This document shows, one piece after another, positions 53,481 through 64,000 of a stretch of DNA of 64,000 nt (position 1 is the stretch's first letter; each line of letters begins with the position of its first letter). Source of the stretch: Pipra filicauda. Lineage: Eukaryota > Chordata > Aves > Passeriformes > Pipridae. The position numbers were made by a program, and so were the translations under genes. The notes beneath the pieces were generated by a model. The model made no database searches. It was not told the origin of the DNA and saw only the letters and a list, made by a program, of their open reading frames with translations. The DNA lies in assembly GCF_003945595.2 (NCBI RefSeq), contig NW_024104284.1, positions 1,003,001-1,067,000 on the forward strand, read 5' to 3'.

Positions 53481-54718
53481 CAGCTGAACCCCTCCCACAC
53501 TATGCTTACTCTACTGGTACTTTGAATTTTCTCTGAAGCTACAAGGCAGCTGAGAAATTACAGAAGCTTTACTGATATAAAAATAAGTCAGGCTTTCAGC
53601 ATTTTTTAAAGGATTTTTGTATTTCTAATTATCATAACTCACTGTATAGGACAACATTGCTATAAAGCCGAAAAGAAAGAAAGGTGCAAGGCATTTGGGT
53701 TTATGTAGACTAGAAGATTTGCTATCTGTCTTTAGCTGGTGTTACAGAGGTAGTCCACAACTAGATGCAAGCATTACCTTATCAGTAAAATAGCAACTCA
53801 ATTTTTGCGGTATTTCAATTAAAAATCTCCTTCCCAAATGAAGAAGTTAATCATTTGGGACCACAAGTAATTTTTTGAGAATAAGAACAGGCCTGTTACT
53901 TTATTTCTGACAAGGACAGACCATGAGATAAAGTTTGTTTCGAAAATGAGAACTTGCAGAAGACAGCATCGCATTTGGCCCATCCCAAGCGATTATATCC
54001 AAGAAATTCAGATCTTCCCTACAGAGCTGAAAAGTGCTGAGATCTCACAAGCAGAAAATTCCTCCTGCCCCACAGGCCTTTGCTTTCAAGCTCCAAACAG
54101 TTCTCCTCCTTGATGCCGTGATAAATAGAGCTCTGGATGGGACCCTACTGAGGAACGTCCCCTCTCCAAACAGCTGTCACCTCCCATTGCTCTCAGCAAT
54201 GGCCACCCTTCCCAAAGACAGTCATTGCTTCTCTTAATGTATTTTTCACTGTCCCTTTCCATCCCCTGGCAGTACAAGGGATACATCCTCTTCAGAAAGC
54301 AGCTTGGCTTCTGTCCCATGAGGCAAGAAGGATCCTGTAACTTGTCAAAGATTAGCAAGAGAGCCCACACGAGGGTCCCATGGAGAGAAATGCTTAATGA
54401 CACTGTTTTGCAGGAAGGGAAAATACCATACAATGCATCTTTAATAAAAAGTGTGACTTGGTCAGGATTCACAACCTTAATCAAGCTGCAAGAAAGAGCA
54501 GCCCTCTAACTGCTGGCCTGCCTCATGTAGAACTTCCTGTGTTTCATTAGCCTTTCTTGTGCCTTTTCTGCATTTCTGATGCTTTGTTCATGCTGCAACA
54601 TCTCTGCAGTATTTTTTTTCTCCCAGTCACTGATGAATGCTTTGAGATATCTCCCTGGTTTTCAGACAAAACTTCTACCAATTTTTTTACCTGTCAGTGT
54701 CTTTTTGGCTGAAAAGAT

Positions 54719-55312
54719 TGTGTTCATTTTGGCTGTGGTAGAATCAATTTTCTTCATTGACAGAAGAAAATTCTGGTATGGGACTGTGTTTTGGATTTGT
54801 ACTGGAAACAGTGTTGATAACACAGAGATGTTTTAGCTATTGCTGATTAGTGCTTGCACAGAGTCAAGGCCTTTTCTGCTCCTCACTCCACTCCACGAGC
54901 AAGCAGGCTAAGGGTACACAAGCATTTGGGAGAGGACATAACTGGGACAGCTGACCCCAGGTATACGCCATACCATATAGCATCATGGCCGGTATACAAA
55001 GTGGGGGGAAGAAGGAGTAAGGGGAGGGACATTCAGAGCAATGGTGTTTGTCTTCTCAAGTCGCCATCACACGTGATGGAGCCCGGCTTACCCGGGGATG
55101 GCTGAATATCTGCCTGCCTATGGGAAGTACTGAATTAATTTCTCGCTTTGCTTTGCTTATATGTGTTACTTTTGCTTGACCCATTGAATTGTCTTTATCT
55201 CAACCCATGAGTTTTCTCACTTTATCCTTCCGATTCTCTCCCCGATCCCACCGTGGGGAGCGAGTGAACGGCTGCATGGGGCTGAGCTGCCGGCTGGGGT
55301 TAAACCACGACA
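54719..55312 (+). mobile_element. Solo LTR of an avian endogenous retrovirus
   Basis: A ~594-bp element starting TG and ending CA ('..ggttaaaccacgaca'). It carries several blocks I know from a common bird LTR family: 'ggctgtggtagaatcaattttcttc' near the start, 'tgttttggatttgtactgg', a TATA-like 'gtatacaaagtgggg' near 54993, 'gtctttatctcaacccatgagttt', and 'gattctctccccgatcccaccgtggggagcgagtgaacggctg' near the end. The flanking 5-mers AAGAT (54714-54718) and AACAT (55313-55317) differ at one base, consistent with a decayed target-site duplication. There is no internal viral sequence or second LTR, so the provirus was lost by LTR-LTR recombination. The class is probably ERVL-like, which I cannot confirm. 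Confidence 0.8.
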
Positions 55313-56443
55313 AACATCCTATGGTCTTATTAGAACAAAAGCAATCAAGCTTGATTTGCACTACCCACTTTAGCAGTATTAATACTAAAAGAGAAGTAAA
55401 AATACACATTATGTTTTTATTTCCTCTTTCCCTTCTCACTCAAGAATTAATAGAATAAAAGTCTTTTTCACTTGCTGCTATAATATCCACTGACAGATCC
55501 AAGGAAGTGCTAATAAATGCAAGTGAAAGTTTGCACACAACTTAAAATGCAGAAGAGCTTATTTCACTGAAGGCTGGATGTTTACCAGGAAATGAGATGG
55601 ACTCAAATTGCCCTTGTGACTGCTTGAGACATACACTCATTAAAGATACCATTGAAGTAATATGGAGGAGAAAATAAATTGTTTGAAAGGACAGTGCCAA
55701 GACTGGCAAATCTAAAATTTACTACACAGTCATACAGAAGCTATTTTGGGAGCCACAATCACCTCTTGGAAAAATAAACACATTTCCACAGAACAGCAAT
55801 TCCGTATGTTGCACTTGGCCATCTTGACCAAAGCCAATAGGGTAATGACTTTTACAAGTGGCAAAACCCAGCCTCTTGGCAAAAACAATCCCTAACCTCA
55901 GGAAATACAGAAGAATTTTTTAGAAGAAAAATAAAATTGAATTTTTTTTATGTAAATATGGATATATATATAGTTGATGTTTATGAGAAAACTTCTACTT
56001 GGAGAAAGACAGTAAATCTACAGTACACAAATTCTGACACAAACAATCATTGACATAAAAATGTTGCTTTTAAGCTGACAGGTGGTTTTCTAAAAGAAAC
56101 TAAAAATAACTACTTGACAAAAAATTGAGACAGATTTCCAAGAAATTCTGTGTCATTTTGAGTAAGTTCTTTCCTGATCCATAGCAGCTATCTATTTCAA
56201 ACAGTACTATTTACATATGATGCAAAAGCCCCTCAAGGTAACCAATCACCTGAACACACTGAATACACTGTAGCTGTGACTGGGATGTAACCAGAAAGCC
56301 TCCAGAAAGCTGTGTGTGTATGTGTATATACATCTATACACTGCCATATATGCATGCAGAGCCTTTTCACAGGCTTTTCTCCTACATTTTGATATGTTTC
56401 AATTTGCTTTTCCTTTGCTATGTGACTGGTTTTGACATTTATT

Positions 56444-56493
56444 TGTATATATATATAATTTGAGATTATATATATATATTATATATATATATA
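56444..56493. repeat. (TA)n microsatellite, interrupted
   Basis: Three TA-repeat runs separated by 'atttgaga' and an extra T. It is likely length-polymorphic and able to extrude a cruciform. Confidence 0.9.
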
Positions 56494-57144
56494 AGATACA
56501 ACTTGGAAGATATTTTGCAAAGGAAGCATGGCAAAAGACTGTAAAAGAACTAGGGCTCTTCTCAGTAACCTAAGGTAAGGCCATGAAAAATTCCTGTTGT
56601 GAAAACCCATCCTCACATGGCTATGGGGGCTCTTTAACTAAGTGGTGTCATATTGAGGCAAGGGCTTGAACTCTAGAGCCTGAGCATCTATTTGGAAAGC
56701 CCCCATTATTTGCAATAGAGCTGCCAGACATAGCAAACGCTATGTGACTTCATTGTATATGACCAAAGAAACCCCTCCATGGCACAGAAAAAGCACAGGG
56801 AACAGAACTCTTCTGTTAGGAACAGGTTGTTTTTCTGGGGATCCAGCTGCATACATGTAAGAAAACTGCATCACTGAACAGATCTATCCACGTGCAACAA
56901 ATCTGACATTGGGTTCCCTGTGAATAGTATGAATCTTCATCTTCAGCATGATGGAGACAACCTGATCCACTCATAGTGGATGTGTCATTTAACCATCTGA
57001 GGTCTTAGAAGCCCCTGGACTGTGGTCAAGAATTTGCAGGTCCAAGGTCTCTAAATTCCTTTAGGTGACCCTGTTACTGGTCTCAAATATGAAATAAAAT
57101 ACAATTAATATACTTCGAAGGTGGGAAAACTTCTTTTGTACAGT

Positions 57145-57245
57145 AGGCAACAAAGAAAAGTGATTGACAGCATATACCGAGTGAATGGTAGAGCCAGAGC
57201 CTCTGTCCTAGCCAAGTGCTTCGTGTGTTACACAGTATTGTTTCC
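57145..57245 (-). repeat. MIR-like SINE fossil, antisense
   Basis: The + strand has 'gtgattgacagcatataccgagtgaatggtagagccagagcctctgtcctagccaagtgctt', matching the order seen in the reverse complement of MIR ('gtgacttgcc...gtcagtggcagagcc...ctgactcccagtccagtgctc'). Confidence 0.45.
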
Positions 57246-59654
57246 TAAAACTTTCACAGTTGCTTTTAATGCTTTTCTGCCAATAAGCTCCCAATGCTTT
57301 AGAAAGACTCAGACATTTCAAAAAATCATTAATATTTTTGAGTATATTTTTCTGTGAAGCCAAGCTGAAATCCTAAAAGGAGCCTTTAAGAAGTTGGCCT
57401 GGTGGTTAGTGCAACAGACAGGCATCTCAAAGGCAGCTGGCATCAAAAAGAGTTACAAAAATCAAGGTATTTGAAAGTCTTCTGTGAGTTTCAGAAATCT
57501 GTGGCCTGTGAGTCCTGTTTCCTGCATCTTTAAGACATAACACGTCATCGTTACGCACCAGAGAGCATCTGACTGCAGCTGGGAGCAATAGGCATCACTG
57601 ATACCAATCACTGCTTTACCAGGTGTATAAACCTGGAGTTAAATAATTTTGTCCTTAGGTCATTCTTTGAGTCAGTTACAGTGCAAAAGAGATGTACCTT
57701 TCCATCACCTTGCTGACAGTTAAATGCTCAACAGATGCAAAGCACTCATTTTTCTCTCTATCAAAAGTGAAAACAATCCTTAACACAGAATTTCCTTGCT
57801 GTAACAAAAGTGAACATTTCATTTTTTTTCAGTTTACTAGAGTTTGAAAGGTCATATAAGTCTACTTTTATGAATATTGTTAACATAATCTGGAATATAA
57901 ACACAATATCAACACAAATTAAAAGGATTCTGAAATGGTAGAGAGATGGAGAATAATGTTTTACCACTGTAATGCTGTTTTATTAACATCACCTCCTGAG
58001 TGAGGCTGATGCACTGCACAGGAATCTGGGCTGTTTTGCTATAAGTGGAAAGTTAACTTAAGTAGGGTGTCTCCACAGAGATGAAGATGTAGCAAAGAAG
58101 TGGAGATTAAAAAAGCCAGATCTGATTCTCAAAAAGAATACAGCGATATAAGAACAGGTACAGGGATTTGAGGACTTTTGTTTAACCTGCTACATTTTTG
58201 TAGCTTTTCTACCCTGTACAGAATCAACTCTTCAGCATCTAGAGCACTAGAAGACCTGGGAAACCCTAGACAACTGGAAAGCAAAACAAAAAAACCCAAA
58301 AACCCAAACCATCTGAAGCAGTATAGCTATGTTGATTCACTTGGAATCCTAGGTAATACAACCCACCAAGTCTAAGATCCTTTATGGGGACCCAAATAAG
58401 GACCCAATAGGGAAAGGAAGAAAGGTAAAAGGTAAAACAAGGGAAAGAAGAAAGTTTGATGTAGTGATAAAACATAGGTATTTGCTAAATTCCCAGATCT
58501 ACTCTGGGCAAGTTGTATTTTGAGGTACTAAAGGTTCCTGGAATGTGGAAGATGTGTAATCTCCAAGCCAATGGGGACCTAATGAAGTTTAACTCTTGCT
58601 ATTTGTTTTATTGGTGTAAATGTACAAACCAGGAATGCTTGTTTGGAACAAGAAGAAAACAGACAAAACTGTCTAACACTCATATAATTTCTGTAAGCTT
58701 TTGCTTGCCTAGGACTACAGCAGAAGGCTGCTCTGTTCAGCCTGTTTTTGAACAGCAACTGGAAATGAGCTAGGATAGTCACAGAATTAAAGTATCCAGC
58801 TGACACTTGAATAACATGTCTAAAATGAGCATATCCAGAAGCACCTAGTGGCTGAGAAAAAAAATTTCCCTGCTTTTGCATTACAAGTCCTATTTTTAGA
58901 TCACTGGTATTTCAAAAAGGTTTTCAAGAAGTAAAAAACAGTCAGAATTTACAGAACTAGACCAAAATATGAAGTGCTGGATGACTGTGGGTGAAGGGAA
59001 AGACTTTGGCACAGGCTTTTCAGCAAGACAGCCTAGCCCAGGCTCCTGGCCAGGCTCCAGCTTTGGAAGCTGTCCTCAGACTCCTCTGAGATGACTATCG
59101 GCCCCTCTTCCTGCTCCAAGCTGTTGAGCAATAAAGCTCTGAGTTGTCAAACTGATACTGCTCTTTGAAGCAGAAGTGGCTGTGATTCAGTCTTTGGTGA
59201 AATAACCCTCCCGATACTAAAACTCCCTGAGCTCCTCTGTAATTAAAAGCACGATCATAAATGCAATGAATTTGTTTTGTTAAGCTTTTTGGTGAGTATT
59301 GGTTTGTAATCATCTTTACACTTGTGATATCTCATTAGTAAGGACTGACCACATGATATGGGAAATCCTTCACTACAAGCAGGAGTAGGGTTGTGCACTC
59401 CACAGCTGCACTTCAGTAGCATGAGCAACATTATGAAAAATGGTTTTATTCTTTCACCATGTCATTTCAGTAAAGCAAGAGGAAAGAGGAAAGCACTTAA
59501 AAATTGTGGGACTGGTAAAGCTGAACTTGAAAGATTCCTCCTTCCCCCATGGAAGCACTGCTCTCATCATGCCAGCATTTCTTCAGCATCCCTAAAAGTG
59601 AACCAGGATATCCTGTGAATACTGAAACTAGCTCTCTCTTGCCCAACAACCACG

Positions 59655-59796
59655 TGTTTTTTTGTTTTGGGGTGAGTTTTTTGTGTTTGGGTTTTTTTTT
59701 ATTATTTTGGTTGGGTTTTGGGGTTTGTTTGTTTGTTTTGTTGGTATATTTTTGTTTGGTTGGTTGCTTGTTTGTGTGGGAGGTTTTTTTTGTTTT
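59655..59796 (+). repeat. G/T-rich (GGTTTT)n-type low-complexity tract
   Basis: About 140 bp of irregular GGTTT, GGGTTTT and GTTT units with T runs and almost no A or C. It is the strand complement of the tracts at 43071 and 46103. Overlapping open frames of 63-123 codons on both strands are artefacts. Confidence 0.9.
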
Positions 59797-60372
59797 CCAA
59801 GGAGATCAAAACTTGACACTTATAATGTTTTGTTTCCCAAACCAAATTCAAACTTCTGGTCACCACCACCTGTACCTCAGCACTGATTTCTTCTGGCTGT
59901 CTTCTCAACTATCCCACTAGAAAGCTTTTCCCGTCCATAACATTTCTTCATTTGCTAAAACATTTCTAAACCAGCATTACTCCTTTCCACGTTCTCCAAG
60001 TGGTGCTGTCAGGAACTTACTCTCAGTGTCTTTGTGAATCAAAGCCGGTATTTTATAGAGAAAAACAAAGAGTAAAGGCCTAGCTTGACTCCATCTTTCT
60101 TAAAACTAGCATTGTCATACAACAAAGATGACTAACAAGAGATGTGCTCCTATTTTCTTTTTCTCCTTCTTACCACTGCCTTTGCTACAAGAATGAAAGC
60201 CACACTATCATACCTGCAGCAATATTAAAATGACCGAGGACACAGCTGCCCTGGTCCAGGGGTGCTGGAGGGGATCTGCGTTTTCAGAAAGATCTCTGAG
60301 GTGCACAAACTACCATGATAATTCAGTTTCATACAAATTGATTGTAAAAGAGAGAAAGGCAACTGAACTAAC

Positions 60373-60605
60373 CATGCCTCAAAGTTGTGCCGAGGGAGGT
60401 TTAGAATGGATATCAGGAAAAATTTCTTCACCAAAAGGGTTGTCAAGCACTGGAACAGGCTGCCTGGGAAAGTGGTTGAGGCACTATCCCTGGGGGACAG
60501 ATACAGCACTCAGAGACATGACAGAGTTTAGTGTTGGGCTTGGAAGTGTTGGGTTAATGGCTGGACTTGATCTTAAGAGTCTTTTCCAACCTAAATGATT
60601 CTATG
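60373..60605 (+). mobile_element. CR1 LINE 3' end, 5'-truncated
   Basis: A clear avian CR1 tail. It runs from 'gagggaggtttagaatggatatcaggaaaaatttcttcaccaaaagggttgtcaagcactggaacaggctgcc' through 'ggcttggaagtgttgggttaa' to 'cttttccaacctaaatgattctatg', ending with one ATTCTATG-type octamer. It is much less diverged than the copies at 36.3 and 41.8 kb, so it is a younger insertion. The 5' limit is approximate. Confidence 0.93.
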
Positions 60606-63600
60606 TCTCTGTTACTGAATTAACCTATAGTTACACCTATCTCTTAAGCAACAAAGCATCCATGAGACAGAAATGAGACAGAAAAAGACAGTTAATCATC
60701 TAAACAGCTAGAAATAGAGAAAAAATTAGCTTTTGTACAAAGGGTTTTCTGACTAAGGCCAAGTTTCTTTATGTAATGAAAAGCAGGTCAAAACTACCCA
60801 GTCTTTCTGATCTAAAGCATATTTCTGGTTGTATTACAAAAATTTGTTCTTTGGGATACACCCATTGGGAAGTTCCAGCATTTTTGGTCATGTTGGCTGT
60901 CAAAAATGCATAGAGCTTTGTTGGTGGGAAGGACCATTTTCTGTTTCCAGGCTCAGACTCTTATTATAGCTTAGATCAAACCCTGTAATAAAACCCAGCC
61001 AATTTTAAAAACAGCCGCCAATTTTATCATATGCAAATACTTAAACTTCTACTGAATCCCCTAGCCTAATCAACCATCTACAGCCTTACTTCCCCTGAGA
61101 ACATTGTCAGAGGTGCATTTGTTCCTCGTCATTTCATGTTCTAGGCATAAACACAACGCAAAATTCAGTTGTTGCGTTCATCTTATGGCAGGAAAAGAGC
61201 TACCATAACATCACAAGCTCGGAAGAAACAAATTTGGATATGTTGTTTTTGTCTGTAAACTGGATTTTGAACTAACAGACCCTCACAGTTTTGTTTGACC
61301 ACCCCTGTGAAAGCTTGGAAAGAGTGTGCTGCGCTACTAGGTGCACTTGTAAGAAACCAGAAAACATCCCCCCCTCCCAGACCAAGCTGGCTGTGGACTT
61401 TCTTTGTCCCCCTCTAAAAAAAGACACTAAGTCCTCTGGAGGAAGAGGGCACTGCTGTGTGTCCAATGGCTGTACCAGGCTAGCAGAGGCTGCTGCAGCT
61501 ATGCTACTGCAAAATACATGTCATTTCTCATTTTTGCCAGAGAAGACAACTCATGAACAGTGACAAGGCTGCCATTAGGAGTGTGATGTTTCTGTATTAC
61601 ACACCAGCTCTCTAGTCAGCTATGAAAAGGAAGATATAGTAAAAAAAAACCCAAGCGAGATCTATTGCATGAAAACAAAATGCAAAATGGCACATAAGGA
61701 AAAATAAAATAAAAGAACTTTTCCTTTGTAACACCACCTTTAAACTTTACTTAAGCCTTATTCATTTGGTAAATCAAGGAAGCTCACATAGACTCCAGGT
61801 GGAGCTGGGATGAGTGCATATTGACAGTAAGAGTTTTCTGTTAAGCCATGTCACTATCTACTGGCAGATCACTGAGATTTTTTTTTTTATTAAGGAGGCA
61901 GCAGATAGCCTTCTAACCCAGACCTTTATTCAGAGTGTGGATACATACAGCAGCCTACAAATACCTACAAATCTGAGAATTCTTAAGAGTGACTTGAGGC
62001 TGCTTCCCAGTCTCAGGCTGGCCAGCCCTTACACCTCTTCTTCTCTAGAGAGCTGCTCCCTTCTCCACAGTAGACCAGGACTCCAGCCCTCCCTACCAGG
62101 TTCTTGCCCCAAGACCACAGGTTGAAGAGCAGAAGACTTCTCCTTCTCATCCCTTAGCACTTCCCTGACCAGCTATAGAACCTCCTTGCTCCTCACCCCT
62201 CCTTTCCACACTGCTCTCACTTTTGCAGTTTCAAGCTTTTTATCTCCAACAGTCCCCCACAGCAATTAATCACTTTCAATCTGTGGCTCCCATTTTGCTT
62301 TGTTTTATGACTGATACTGCACAACTGGATGTAAGTTCCTTAGCCTGTAGCTGGTGGAGGTAACCAGAACCCCCTTCTTAGCCCTTTTGCCTTCTCCTCT
62401 GCAGGTGCTTGTAATCTGGCTCAGGAATCCCCTAAAAAAGCGGCCAGTGTCCAAGACAAAATTTTTAATAGAGTAACTGTAATATTTTAGGGGAAACAAA
62501 CAAAAAACCAACCAAAACCCCAAGGAAAAAAATGCACCAGCAGCCTGCAGCAGCAAAAGACAGTCATTTGCTTTCTGAACTCATTTACTGTCGAGTAAAT
62601 TACGAAATAAAATTATATTTCCAATTCCTGCCTCCAAGGGAGGAGAAGGGAATCAGAGGGGAAAGCACAGCTCCTGAGAATCAGGAGATGTGGCTGCAGT
62701 TTTCAACTGTGCTAGAGAAATCCTCTGACAGAAGCACTACCTCCACCAGGCTGTGGGCTCGGTAGTAAGCACCCAGGGTTCAGTTGATTCACTCTGCTCA
62801 AAACCACTCTGCCATTTTCAGGTGAAAGTTGACGTAGTTGGAGGTTCGTAATCAAATACGTTGCACTTTATCCTTTTACTTTCATTCTTTTTATCATGCA
62901 CGTCGCCAAGACACATAGAAAAACCAAGACAGAACAGTGATAAAAACTGAAAATAAAGACTTTTAACCTTGTAAATAAGTGCTAAGCCTTGCTAGTGACT
63001 GCAGCGTTCCTAGTGCAGATAAACATCGCTCCCTCGTGTGGTTAAAGCTCACTATTGCTAATTTAGCGGTACTGCAGATCTTTGCATGAAAATTTAGGGA
63101 AGAAAGGATTATTCGCCTAGATTTGCATCTCAATGCACAGTCACATACGAGTTCATGTATGCAAAAGTATGAGTACAGTAATACACCTTGCACAGAGTTC
63201 ACTCTGAATAGGCAATTTCACCTCGTATCTGTGTTAAAAGGCTAAAAAAATTATCTCCCTCAAAAGGCTGATAGAAACAGAAAACAAAACTGGGATCTTT
63301 TATGGAGAAATCTACAACTCCATACGAAAGAGATTGTAGGGGTTCGAGTTTTTCATATGCGAACACTGATTGAACTGTTGCTCTCTAGATAACTAATAGT
63401 TAAACTCACAGACTAGCTTGGAAATTAAAGATGTGAAACTACCTGACCCCTTGACAGGATTAACACACATCCTTAAATCTCTTCTCAGGGTGTGCAGAAT
63501 CCTACACAAGATTTTCTGTGAGAATTTCAAGACTTTGGGGAGTCCAGAGATCTCATCAATTTTTCTGTTAGTTCACCTGAATGGCCATTATAAATCCAAC

Positions 63601-64000
63601 ATACAGTGTAATGACAGAGTTCCTTACTGCATATAAGTATACATGTGTTATTAGTGCTCTTTAATAGAGCTGCACTAATGCATTCTAAAGCCTCAGAGCC
63701 CTCTCTTTTGGCCTGGTTTCCAACTTGATAGCAAAACAGAGGATGCCTCTCATTTTGTCTCAATGCAGTGGACCCTTCTTTCTACAGCTTAGCAAAATAA
63801 GGTTGCATAAACAGGTCCCCTTGGACAAAAAAACCCCTTCAAAACAGTACTACTTCGAGTCAAGCTGTAATTTAATCAAGAGAACAATTAATTATTTTCT
63901 ATGCTTTCACTGCTAACAAATTACAACATATTTAAAAAGTTAAGTACATTAGAATTTTTATATGAAATATCAGTGTGCAATAGATTCCTCCCCGAAACCA
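60606..64000. other. Intergenic DNA, no gene seen
   Basis: No gene, splice-bounded exon or named repeat recognised. A small A/C-rich tract lies at 62494-62531. The GC-richer stretch at 61960-62210 has no supported frame. Confidence 0.5.

Larger units (their letters stand above)
42281..54718. other. Long intergenic AT-rich DNA, no gene seen
   Basis: About 12 kb with no splice-supported open frames. It contains C/A-rich tracts at 43.07 and 46.10 kb, short (CTAC)n near 45140, a 13-bp tandem repeat at 50926-50951, A runs at 52486 and 52560, a MIR-like tail at 49.0 kb, and a possible regulatory block at 52.9-53.5 kb. Confidence 0.5.
55313..60372. other. Intergenic DNA, no gene seen
   Basis: AT-rich, with a (TA)n microsatellite, a MIR-like fossil at 57.15 kb and a G/T-rich tract at 59.66 kb. 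The stretch at 57395-57430 ('ggcctggtggttagtgca') resembles a tRNA A box, but no B box follows. A small A/C-rich tract lies at 58281-58310. Confidence 0.5.

Noticed and set aside
57395..57470. tRNA-like A box 'ggcctggtggttagtgca'
   Set aside because: No B box at the right distance and no cloverleaf; possibly a SINE remnant, but too weak to name.
59549..59920. 123-codon frame rich in Phe, Gly, Leu and Val
   Set aside because: Translation of the G/T-rich tract, with overlapping frames on the other strand.

Overview
The window looks like bird nuclear DNA, most likely from a neoavian or passerine species. It is AT-rich with long gene-poor stretches and one strong CpG island. It carries CR1 LINE copies in both orientations, a solo endogenous-retrovirus LTR of an avian type, and a few MIR-like fossils. 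There are no operons, ribosome binding sites, phage or bacterial mobile elements. Almost all long open frames are chance frames, either in AT-rich DNA or in the stop-poor CpG island. Layout. (1) 1-31,300 is AT-rich, and in the lines I counted the + strand has A>T and C>G, which suggests transcription on the minus strand. The first 3.4 kb holds several small minus-strand intervals with good splice signals and open frames. I read these as candidate internal or terminal exons of an unidentified gene. One more candidate coding segment ends at a strong donor near 9,257. (2) 31,330-33,410 is a CpG island promoter. At its right side, on the minus strand, a YY1-type motif overlaps an ATG in strong Kozak context, followed by 15 codons and a splice donor. 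This is the best candidate for the first coding exon, so the gene probably runs right to left across roughly 32 kb, with a very long first intron. (3) 33,400-64,000 is upstream or intergenic DNA. It has a CR1 LINE with recognisable reverse-transcriptase remains (36.25-37.6 kb, minus strand), other CR1 tails (38.6, 41.8 and 60.4 kb), a solo LTR (54.72-55.31 kb) with near-matching 5-bp flanks, (CCAAAA)n/(GGTTTT)n-type tracts, a (TA)n microsatellite and a possible regulatory block near 53 kb. I could not name the gene and do not assign it a function. I saw no exotic system such as CRISPR, a retron or a gene cluster. The least obvious signals are the hidden start exon in the CpG island, the phase-compatible chain of small exon candidates at the left edge, an exact 83-bp duplication within that chain, and a doubled 18-bp palindrome near 38.2 kb. 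All calls come from reading the sequence; no alignment or search was run.
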